Assembly (NCBI GenBank): GCA_030035585.1
Contig: CM057476.1
Span: forward strand, 21,064,501-21,128,500
Source of the DNA: Dugong dugon
Taxonomy: Eukaryota; Chordata; Mammalia; Sirenia; Dugongidae
Length of the DNA: 64,000 nt
Direction: 5' to 3'
Made by a program: the position numbers and the translations under genes. Numbering within the stretch: position 1 is the stretch's first letter; each line of letters opens with the position of its first letter. Below are positions 56,173 to 64,000 of the stretch, piece by piece. Below the pieces are notes generated by a model. It was not told the origin of the DNA, ran no database searches, and saw only the letters and a program-made list of their open reading frames with translations.

Positions 56173-56766
56173 CAATACTGCTATACTTTATCTGAAATAC
56201 CCAAAATTTCTGCCCCAAAGTCAACCTAAATAGAGAAGTAGCTATAAATGAGAGTTAATACCATTTTAAAGACACAATGTATAAGATATTAAGTCAATTA
56301 AGTAAAGATATTAAGTAAATGAATGTAAGTAAAAGAAAAATAAAGAGGCCTAAAAACATGTATTTAATATAATTCCTGATTTTGACTTTTTTCTCCACTT
56401 ATCCTTGGCAACACAAATGTCAAAGACCAGGGGATTTTTCTGTTTCCTTAATGAAATATGTTGGTCATATATTTTCTTCCACAATCAACATAAATTAAAA
56501 CAATTTATTATTTAAAAAACAGAATACTCTCAAAATTAGAAATTATATAAAAATGAGAATTAGTAAGAAAATCCCATTCAAATCATTAGCATAATCAACA
56601 CAAAATGGTTACCTGAATCGAGAGGTGTTTCTGTGTGTGTGTGTGTGTGCGCACGCACACGCAAACACAGGTTTAATTTAGGACTTTGATTGTGCTTATT
56701 CAAAAAAGGATTTGAAGCAAGACAAGAAATGATTCAAAACTTTGCTTTTTGACAAGAAACATGACA
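56173..56766. repeat. Intron with (TG)n microsatellite at 56632-56667
   Basis: AT-rich intron, otherwise unassigned. A TG-repeat followed by GCGCACGCACACGCAAACAC lies at about 56632-56667, so the end of the run is partly self-complementary. Confidence 0.6.
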
Positions 56767-56974
56767 AACCAAGAAAAAACCCATTGCTGTTGAGTTGATT
56801 CCAACTCATAGCAACACTAGGATAGAGCAGAACTGCCCCATAGGGTTTCCAAGGCTGTAAATCTTTTTCGAAGTAGACTGTCACATCTTTCTCCCACAGA
56901 GTGGCTGGTGGGTTTGAACCACTGACTTTTTGGTTAGCAGACGAGTGCTTAACCATTGCACTACCAGGGCTCCT
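56767..56974 (-). repeat. AfroSINE, long-body type
   Basis: The plus strand reads AACCCATTGCTGTTGAGTTG, CATAGCAACACTAGGATAGA, TTCCAAGGCTGTAAATCTTT, GAGTGGCTGGTGGGTTTGAA, CGAGTGCTTAACCATTGCAC and TACCAGGGCTCC. It is complete and lies 75 bp from an SFI1 exon. Confidence 0.92.
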
Positions 56975-57048
56975 ATAGAAACACGGCAACAAGGAATTAT
57001 TTGATATCGTCTACAGTAAAATTAAAGTAATATAACACGAGATCGGAC

Positions 57049-57159
57049 CTGTAGTGACAGTCAGCCCGAACACAGAGTTTCCACTCTCGATGGGAAATCC
57101 ACCATTCTTCTTTCCATTCTCTGAAGACCTTCTGTAGTACTCTATGCTCACAGTAAAAT
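57049..57159 (-). CDS. SFI1: SFI1 exon (most 5' in window)
   Basis: The exon has 111 bases: one completing base, 36 codons and two trailing bases (AG). It reads [20 protein letters not shown] near its start and ends CVRADCHYR. Human SFI1 has FYYEQRLLRKVFEEWKEEWW and CVRADCHYR at this place, as I recall. This is the first centrin-binding helix visible here. The acceptor is CCCTAG. The donor is GTCCGA, weaker than usual because +5 is not G. The trailing AG joins the A of the next exon to give Arg. The preceding exon should encode a segment like MTFGRVFPSKAR, but I do not find it between 57160 and 64000, so it probably lies upstream of the window. Confidence 0.95.
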
Positions 57160-57599
57160 CTAGGGCAATGAGAAAAAGATCAGAGAGATGTCCATGATAA
57201 TACTGGAGCTGACATTTATTCCAAAATCACAGTTTCATACTGCCATTGCCTTTCATAGAAGAAGTGTGACTCATTATCTGATAATACCAAAACAGATCAA
57301 AAAGAGATATATTTAACTTCCTCAAGTCAAAGTCTCAGAGCTACTTACACTAGAAACGAGGTTAATAAAAATTTGCACCAGAGTATAAGCCTGGTGAAGT
57401 GTTGATGAAGTGCCCCAGCACAGAGCTGATCTTCAAAGACTGAAGAGGTGTTTTTTATTTTTATTGAGACTTTAGTGAACACACATGTCAAGTAACCTGG
57501 TCTTTGCAAAAACAGTTTGGAAAAGTCCCTAAACCAAGGGACTATTACAGCCTTCAACAATTAAAAGAGACAGAGAGAGAGAAGTCAACAAGCCCTGAG

Positions 57600-59630
57600 G
57601 AAGGAAGAGAATCTGATTTCCAGAGTTACCACATTAAATTACTCAAATGTCATGTTCAAAAAAAAAAATCACATAGCATACAGAGAAACAGGGAAGGATG
57701 GCCCATTCAAAGGAACAAAATAAAATGATAGAAACCATCCCTGAGAAAGCCAAAACATTGGACTTGCTGGACTTTAAAATAATTGTCTTAAATATGCTCA
57801 AAGAGCTAAAAGAAAACCCAAAGAACTAAAGGAAATCAGGTAAACAATCTATGAACAAAATGAGAACATCAGTAAAGAGAAATTGTAAAAAGGAACCAAA
57901 TAGAAATTCTGGAGCCAAAAAGTACAATAACCAAAATGAAAAATTCACTAGAGGGGCTCAACAGCAGATTTGAGCTGGCAGAGGAATCAGCAAACTTGAA
58001 GGTAAGACAATTGAAATGATGTAGCGTGAGAAACAGAAAGAAAAAAGTAAAACAAAAATGAACAGAGACAAAGGGACTTGTGAAACGCCATCAAGTGGGT
58101 CAACATACACATTATGGGAATCCCAAAGGGAGTGTTCTGGATTGAATTATGTACCCCAAAAATGTGTGTCAACTTGGCTAGGCCATGATTCCCAATACTG
58201 TGTGGCTGTCCACCATTTTGTGATCTGATGTGACTATGCTATGTGTTGTAAATCATAACCTTTATGATGTTAATAAGGCAGGATTACAGGCGGTTATGTT
58301 AATGAGGAAGGACTCAATCTACATGATTAGGTTGCATCTTGAGTCAATCTCTTTTGAAATATACAAAAAGAGAAGCGAGGAGAGAGGAGAGGGACTTCAT
58401 ACCCCCAAGAAAGTAGTGCCAGGAGCAGAGTGTGTCCTTTGGAGGAGCTGAGAAGCTCCTAGACTAGGTGGAGACTGATGACAAGGACCTTCCTCCAGAG
58501 TCAACAGAGAGAGGAAGCCCTCCCCTGGAGCTGGCACCCTGAATTTAGACTTCTAGCCTCCTAGACTGTGAAAGAAGAAACTGCTCTTTGTTAAAGCCAT
58601 CCACTTGTGGCATTTCTGTTATAGCAGGACTCCATAACTAAGACAGGGAGAAAAGATAGAGAAAGGGGCAGAAAGAACATATGAAGAAATAATGGCCGAA
58701 AATTTCCCAAACTTGGCAAAAGACATGAATCTACACATCCAAGAAGCTCAAAACATTCAAGCAGGAAAAACCCAAAGAGAGCAACACTGAAACGCTTTAT
58801 AATCAAACTATCAAAAAACAAACAGAAAGAGAAAATCTTGAAAGCAGCATGTGAAAAGCAAATCACAACACACAAGGGATCTCGATATCATTAGATGTTG
58901 ATTTCTCCTTAGAAACCATGGAGGCCAGAAGGCAGTGAGTGGTATGACATATTTTAAGTGTTGAAAGAAAAAAACTGTAAACCAAGAATTCTGTATCTGG
59001 CAAAACTGTCCTTAAAAAAATGAGGGTGGAATTAAGACATTTCCAGAGAAACAAAAGCTGAGGGAGTTCATTACCACCAGACCTCCCCTACAAAAAAGGG
59101 AGGTAGTCATGCTAAACGGAGTCCTTTTAGGTTGACAGAAAGGACATAAGATAGTAACTCAAAGCTGTATGAAGAAATAAAGATCTCTAGTAAAGGTAAT
59201 TTCATGGATAAATACAATGGCCAGCTTTGATTTGCAACTCTGCTTGTTATGTCCCACATGATATGAAAGACTAATGCATTTTAAAAAATTATAGATTTAT
59301 GTTATTGGGCACACAATGTATAAAGATGGGGGGAGGGTTGGAGTTGTATAGGAACAGAACTGTATGCTACTGAAATTAAGCTGGTGTTGATTCAAAGTAG
59401 ACTGTTAAAAATTTAGGATGTTAAGTGTAATACTCAGGATAACCACAAGGAAAATATCTTAAAAATTTACACAAAAGTGAGAAGAGCATCAAAATGGTTC
59501 ACTACAAAAAATTAAATAAACACAAAAGAAGGTAATACAGGAGGAAATGAGGGACAAAAACGGTTTAAGACACATAGAAAATAAATAGCAAAATGGCAGA
59601 TGTCTTTCCTTATAAATAATCACTATAATT
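57600..59630 (+). repeat. Old L1 5' part: ORF1 and spacer
   Basis: ORF1-type sequence: CTGAGAAAGCCAAAACATTG, AATATGCTCAAAGAGCTAAA, ATTCACTAGAGGGGCTCAAC, TCCAAGAAGCTCAAAACATT, GGAGGCCAGAAGGCAGTGAG and AAACTGTCCTTAAAAAAATG. The spacer follows: GGCACACAATGTATAAAGAT, AACCACAAGGAAAATATCTT. Split by a MaLR LTR (58133-58645). Decayed, with many stops. 57160-57600 before it may be 5'UTR of the same element. Confidence 0.75.
58133..58645 (+). repeat. Solo LTR, ERVL-MaLR family (afrotherian type)
   Basis: It begins TGTTCTGGATTGAATTATGT and ends ACTCCATAACTAAGACA, 513 bp, with perfect 5-bp flanks GGGAG on both sides (58128-58132 and 58646-58650). It is inserted in the old L1 ORF1. A fossil with no internal genes. 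Confidence 0.87.
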
Positions 59631-59636
59631 GCAGTT

Positions 59637-59837
59637 GTTAGCTGCCGTTGAGTTGATTCTGACTCATGGAGACCCCATGTGTGCAGAGCAGAACTGTGCT
59701 CCATTGAGTTTTCCAGGCTGTGACCTTTCAGAAGCAGAGCACCAGGTATGTCTCCTGAGCCACCTCTGGGTAAGTTTGAACTGCCAGCTTTTCAGCTAGT
59801 AGTTGAGGGCTTAATTGTTTATACCACCCAGGGACTC
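59637..59837 (-). repeat. AfroSINE, GGAGTCCCTG variant
   Basis: On the minus strand it begins GGAGTCCCTGGGTGGTATAA. The plus strand reads GTTAGCTGCCGTTGAGTTGA, CATGGAGACCCCATGTGTGC, GCAGAGCACCAGGTATGTCT and GTTTATACCACCCAGGGACT. Same variant as 28710-28909. Confidence 0.88.
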
Positions 59838-59839
59838 CA

Positions 59840-60850
59840 ATTACTATATACACAGGGAATAATATTCAGCCATAAAGAGAAATGAAGTTTGGATACATGC
59901 TATGACACATATGAACCTTTACAACATTGTGATAACTGAAATAAATCAAACGTAAAATGACAAATATTGTCTCATTTATATGCAGTCTCTACGCAAATGA
60001 ACAGAGACAAAAGTAGACTGATGTTTAAAAAGCAGCTGGGAGAGGGAGAAATGGTGAGCTATTGATTAATGGATACTGAGTTGCTATTTAGGGTGATGAA
60101 AAAGCTTTGTAGGTGGACTAAAAGATAATTGTACACCAATGTTCATAGCAGCATAATTCACAATAGCCAAAAGGTGAAAACAACCCAAATGTCTATTAAC
60201 CTATAAATAGATAAACAACACGTTATCCATACAATGGAATATTATTCAATCAAAAAGAGAAATGACGTTCTGATACATGCTACAACACGGGTGAACCTTG
60301 AAAACACACTGAGTGAAATGTCAGACACAAAAGGACAATTATGATCCCACTTCTATGAAATATCCAGAATAGGCAAATGCATAAAGACAAAAGTTCATCA
60401 GTGGTTACCAGGGGCAGGTGGGAAGAGGTTAGTGGAGGGGAGTGGGCAGGAGTATTGCTAAGGGATACCGAGTTTTTGTTAAGGGCAATGAAAAAACTAG
60501 GAAAAGGATAGTGGTGATTGTTGCACAACTACTGCTGTTGCTGTGTACCATCTAGCTGATTTTTCCAACTCGTATGACTTTATAGGACAGAATAGAACTA
60601 CCTGATAGGTCACCTAGTCTGTAATCTTTACGGGAACAGATTGCCAGGTCTTTTCTCCCATGGAGCTGCTGATGGGTTCGAACAGCCAATCATTCGGTTA
60701 GCAGCCAAGCGCTTAACCACTGCACCACCAGGGTTCCTTTGATGCACAACATATGTTGAATGTAATTAATGTCACTGAATTGTACACATAAAATGGTTGA
60801 AATATTGTTACATATATTTCACTACAATAAAAATTTTAAAACACACACGA
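59840..60850 (+). repeat. Old L1 3' ends, split by an AfroSINE
   Basis: Two L1 C-terminal/3'UTR stretches: 59840-60115 (AATAATATTCAGCCATAAAG, ATGAAGTTTGGATACATGCT) and 60116-60850 (ACCAATGTTCATAGCAGCAT, CAATAGCCAAAAGGTGAAAA, GGTTACCAGGGGCAGGTGGG, GTCACTGAATTGTACACATA). The second ends CTACAATAAAAATTTTAAAA. Confidence 0.75.
60530..60739 (-). repeat. AfroSINE, long-body type
   Basis: The plus strand reads GCTGTTGCTGTGTACCATCT, GACTTTATAGGACAGAATAG, GTCTGTAATCTTTACGGGAA, GGAGCTGCTGATGGGTTCGA, GCAGCCAAGCGCTTAACCAC and TGCACCACCAGGGTTCC. The flanks GTTGCACAAC and GATGCACAAC form the target duplication. Confidence 0.92.
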
Positions 60851-60854
60851 AAAT

Positions 60855-60975
60855 CTTTTGGAGGTAGATGGTGGCACAACACTGTGAATGTAAAACAATG
60901 CCACTGAATTGTACACTTAAAAGTGTTTAGAGTGACAAGTTTTGTGTTATATATTTTTAACTAAAATTAAATTTT
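60855..60975 (+). repeat. Old L1 3' tail
   Basis: GGAGGTAGATGGTGGCACAA, CAATGCCACTGAATTGTACA, CTTAAAAGTGTTTAGAGTGA and a TAAATTTTTTTTTTAA end. A second L1 3' end directly after the first. Confidence 0.55.
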
Positions 60976-61004
60976 TTTTTAATTTACACTACAGATTTTA
61001 CAAT

Positions 61005-61408
61005 TGTCTTAGTTATCTAGTGCTGCTGTAACAGAAATACCATAAGTGGGTGGGTTTACAAACAGAAATTTATTTTCTGATGGTTTAAGAGGCTAGAAGT
61101 CCGAATTCAGGGTGCCAGCTCTAGGGGAAGGCTCTCTCTCTTTGTTGGCTCTGGTGGAAGGTCCTTGTTCCTTGGTTCCTTTGTGATCTTCACATGGTTT
61201 GGCATCTATCTTCCCCATCTCTGCTTCCTTGCTTGTCCTAATCTGCTCTTTTTATGTCTCAAAGGTGACTGGTTTAAAACACATCCTACACTGATGTGGC
61301 CTCTTAACATAGCAAAGAAAACCCATTCCCAAATGGGATTATAGCCACAGAAATAGGCGTTAGGATTTACAATACTCATGTTTTGGGAACACAATTCAAT
61401 CCACAACA
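61005..61408 (-). repeat. Solo LTR, ERVL-MaLR family (afrotherian type)
   Basis: The plus strand runs from TGTCTTAGTTATCTAGTGCT to ACACAATTCAATCCACAACA, 404 bp. The flanks acaat and ccaat are close to a 5-bp duplication. It is shorter than its relatives in the middle. A fossil with no internal genes. Confidence 0.82.
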
Positions 61409-61889
61409 CCAATTAAAGATATTAAAGTAAAATAAAAATCTGACTTTTCAAGAACCATAAGTGAATTGAGCATTATTAATTCTCAATTTCTTTCATTCAC
61501 CAGACTAAAAAATATTTTTAATTAGTAAAAAGCAGCAGCTTATTTCTCATCTACATGGAAGATTGAAAGTTATAAAATAAATAAATGCCTAAAGATATTC
61601 CCAGTACTTAACAGGATTATAATGTGCTAGTTTCACAGAAATCTGACCAGGGAGTTATAACAGCAAAAGATAGGTAGGAGAAAATAAAGGGGTAGGGGAA
61701 GGTTAGTAAGAAAGAAAACAAAACAGCAGTGACAGAGTGTTGAAACTAACAACACACTGTCAAGATCATTGATGACTCAAGAACTCTGGTCTTGTTGATC
61801 ACTTTGAATTTCTTTTCATGGGTCTGGAGATTACTAATGTGTCCCTCCTCCTTACCCACTTAAAGTTTAAAAACACTGGCCAAGAAAGC
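61409..61889. other. Intron, nothing recognised
   Basis: AT-rich intron; no family or gene signal that I can support. Confidence 0.5.
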
Positions 61890-62385
61890 AGAGACTCAGA
61901 CAGATATTTGTATACCAATGTTCACTGAAGCATTACTCACAAAAGGTAAAAACAATCCAAGTGTCCATCAATAGAAGAATGGATTAACAAAACGTGGTAT
62001 ATATATACAATGGAATATTATTCAACCATTAAAAAAGAATGAAGTTCTGACACTTGCTACTACATGGATAAACTTTGAAAACATTATGTTAAGTGAAATA
62101 AGCCAGACACAAAACGACAAACACTACATTTATAGGAAATGTCTAGAATAGTCAAGTGTCTAGAGACAGAAAGTGCATTAGTGGTTACTAGGGGTCGGGG
62201 GAAGGGAAGGATGGGGAGTTATTGCTTAATGAGTACAGAATTTCTACTTGGGTGATGAAAAAGCTTTGGAAACAAATAGTAGTGATGGCTGCAGAACACT
62301 GTGTACTTAATGCCACTTAAAAATGGTAAATTTCATGTTGTATATATTTTACTACAACAATTTTTTTTTTTTTTTTTTTTACAAA
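61890..62385 (+). repeat. Old L1 3' end
   Basis: ACTCAGACAGATATTTGTAT, ACCAATGTTCACTGAAGCAT, CAAGTGTCCATCAATAGAAG, CAATGGAATATTATTCAACC, TAAGCCAGACACAAAACGAC, GGGGAGTTATTGCTTAATGA and a T-rich end. Plus strand. Confidence 0.75.
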
Positions 62386-62689
62386 ACCACTAGCTAATAA
62401 AGATATTCACAGGGATATTCAGGGAGATTTCTGGTATGATATTTTCCCTCTAGCATTCCTAAAAAGTGAGAAATAAATAATTCAATATGGAAAAAGACCC
62501 CCCCCCCCCGCCAAAAAAAAGCAAAGATCAGTATGCCAATCCTTCTCCAAAGTAATAAACAAATAACCCACTTGGTTTATTTAAAAAGAGACTGAATTTG
62601 AAAACAACCAGCCCTTCCCAAATTTCTAAGTCAATGGAAACACAGTATCAGCATTCTAATTCTGGTGAGTGCTTAGAGAACAAATATTC

Positions 62690-62850
62690 TCAATCTCCTC
62701 TTACAGTCTGAGAAATTGAGGCCCAGGGAGCCCAGAGACATAGTTACCAGATCAAACAATTAGCTAGGGACAGGCTTGGGACCAAAACTTGAGTCTCTTA
62801 AATTCCAATCCAGTGCTCTTTCTTCTACACCCTGCTACTACCCAAAAGCA
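62690..62850 (+). repeat. MIR SINE
   Basis: TCTGAGAAATTGAGGCCCAG, GGAGCCCAGAGACATAGTTA, ATTAGCTAGGGACAGGCTTG, AAATTCCAATCCAGTGCTCT. The 3' half of a MIR. A C10 run lies at about 62500-62509 just before it. Confidence 0.7.
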
Positions 62851-62889
62851 AAAAATTTAAAATAAATTTTAAATGCAAAATTTTTAAAG

Positions 62890-63345
62890 CAGTGTGGTAG
62901 ATGCCGTCTACTGGGTAACCCCATACCTAGTCCCAAAGCCCTGCTTCCTTCTACCACAGAAGCTGGAAAGGTTTCTTTCCCAATCTCCCCTGTAGCTAAT
63001 GGTGGCCAAGGACATCATTCTGCCAACACGACAGAAGCAGAACGCAAGTGGGGGCTTCTAGGAAAGTTTCATTTTTCTGATTTAGGGGAAGATCAAGCTG
63101 GCACCATCCCTTTCCCTCCCTGCCAGAAGCTAGAACAGTCATCTGGCACCTCAGAGGACAAAAGGACCTAAAGAACAGTGAACCAGAAAAACACAAAAAG
63201 CCTGAGTCTTTGATGGCATCACTGAACAACTGAACCAATACCAGTCACTGTCAACTTCCAGGCTGCTTGTGAGAAAAAGCAAATCCCAGTTATTTAGGTC
63301 ACTGTCAGACTTTCTCTTACTTAGAGTCAAACGCATTTCTAAGTA
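62890..63345 (+). repeat. MLT1-like MaLR LTR
   Basis: CCAATCTCCCCTGTAGCTAA, GGTGGCCAAGGACATCATTC, CAGAAGCAGAACGCAAGTGG and GGCTTCTAGGAAAG, then GCCTGAGTCTTTGATGGCAT and CAGTTATTTAGGTCACTGTC near the end. The order fits an old mammalian MaLR LTR. Decayed. Confidence 0.5.
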
Positions 63346-63734
63346 ATACAATCAGCATTCCCAAAGCACTCAATATAAATAGGTATTACTTCAAAACAGG
63401 TTCTCAGTCAAATATGGGTTAAATATACATTAAAAAAAATTAAGTAGGAAAGTGATTTGGGGGAAGATAATAGCTGCAACATAGTTTTTCAATCTCTGAA
63501 TCCCCAGGATATACAGACAGCACCTGCATAGAAAAATGAAAAACCTATGTACAAATTACAACAAAAGCAGATGGTATGGTATTTCCCATGAATACAAAAC
63601 CCTAGCAGGTGAGGACAAGCCACCCACAGTCATAAGATATGCATAGATTAGCATTTGTGCAGGAGGAAGAAGGAACAATGGAATGACATCTGAGAACAAG
63701 AGAACCCCAAAATAGCTATAAGTGTTCCCTGGAA

Positions 63735-63880
63735 AGAGCCCTGGTGGCACAGTGGTTAAGAGCTTGGCTGCTAACCAAAAAGTCAGCACTTCGAAACCAC
63801 CAGCCGCTCCTTGGAAACCCTATGGGGCAGTTCTGCTCTGTCCTATAGGGTTGCTATGAATCGGAATCAACTCGATGGCC
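63735..63880 (+). repeat. AfroSINE
   Basis: It begins GAGCCCTGGTGGCACAGTGG, then GAGCTTGGCTGCTAACCAAA, CACCAGCCGCTCCTTGGAAA, CCCTATGGGGCAGTTCTGCT, GGGTTGCTATGAATCGGAAT and CAACTCGATGGC. Short-body type; one of the least diverged copies in the window. 63346-63734 and 63881-64000 show nothing clear. Confidence 0.93.
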
Positions 63881-64000
63881 CAACAGCTAAAGCTGGGAGG
63901 TAGTTCTAGCCTCTTCAATACCACAGCTCACATTAAAATTGAAGTGGTTGAGCAGTTCAGCAACTATGGAGTCTCAAAACTGGCCTACCAGGGCTCCCTT

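Larger units (their letters stand above)
175..57159 (-). other. SFI1: SFI1 gene body: 12 consecutive internal exons
   Basis: SFI1 is a centrosomal protein made of tandem repeats of about 33 residues. Each repeat is an alpha-helix with a conserved Trp that binds one centrin, and the protein acts at the centriole (in yeast, at the spindle pole body half-bridge). I see twelve minus-strand exons totalling 1288 coding bases (about 429 codons): 57049-57159, 55248-55342, 38752-38869, 35509-35611, 14461-14617, 12553-12714, 9961-10031, 8821-8913, 7124-7221, 5559-5625, 3179-3309 and 175-256. Every junction is AG/GT, every codon phase matches its neighbour, and no stop interrupts the frame. Residue order and spacing follow human SFI1 from memory, with many identical blocks. 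The gene continues past both window edges. It looks functional; the introns are filled with repeats. Confidence 0.95.

Noticed and set aside
63480-63560. Upstream SFI1 exon
   Set aside because: The minus strand has a CTATGCAG acceptor-like site, but the sequence after it does not encode the expected segment (like LWIRMTFGRVFPSKAR). No such segment is seen in 57160-64000.
9183-63872. CRISPR-like regularly spaced repeats
   Set aside because: The recurrent GCTATGAGTCGGAAT-like sequence is the shared tail of AfroSINE and RTE elements, irregularly spaced and on both strands.

Overview
The window is placental-mammal nuclear DNA, almost certainly from an elephant or a close relative (Afrotheria, Paenungulata). 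It contains many tRNA-derived SINEs whose 3' tail matches the end of an RTE/BovB-like LINE (AfroSINE and RTE1 type), plus a lineage-specific L1 3'UTR that recurs many times. The background is ordinary old mammalian debris (MIR, L2, L1M, MaLR, hAT). No bacterial-style genes, RNA genes or CRISPR arrays are present.

The one host gene I can support is SFI1, which encodes the centrin-binding repeat protein of the centriole. It runs on the minus strand across nearly the whole window. Twelve consecutive internal coding exons are readable, from the most 5' at 57049-57159 to the most 3' at 175-256. All have AG acceptors and GT donors. Their phases join without a break into about 429 codons of Trp-rich helical repeats that match human SFI1 as I remember it. 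The first exons lie beyond 64000 and the rest of the repeats and the C-terminus lie before position 1.

Layout: 1-14700 holds eight compact exons among MIR, L2 and a few AfroSINEs. 14618-35508 is a 20.9 kb intron that is mostly a stack of nested retroelements: an old L1 split by a younger L1, which is itself split by an RTE tail, a MaLR LTR and another L1 tail; then more L1 3' ends, AfroSINEs and a near full-length RTE LINE (29893-33690). 35509-38869 holds two exons, two hAT elements and several MIRs. 38870-55247 is a 16.4 kb intron containing a broken ERVL provirus (41541-51535, minus strand) inside an old L1. One of its LTRs was later hit by an RTE fragment and by a 2.3 kb ORF1-only L1. 55248-57159 holds the two most 5' exons. 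57160-64000 is intron with L1 pieces, two MaLR LTRs, SINEs and MIR.

Nearly every long LINE lies on the plus strand, antisense to SFI1, as expected if sense-oriented LINEs are selected against in introns. I found no new gene system. The most unusual items are repeat-biology ones: L1 insertions that hit the same ORF2 site twice, a tRNA-Gly SINE whose body matches the RTE 5' region, an ORF1-only L1 with a 20-bp target duplication, and a GC-rich hAT element splitting a MIR. All identifications are by eye; identities and ages are rough.
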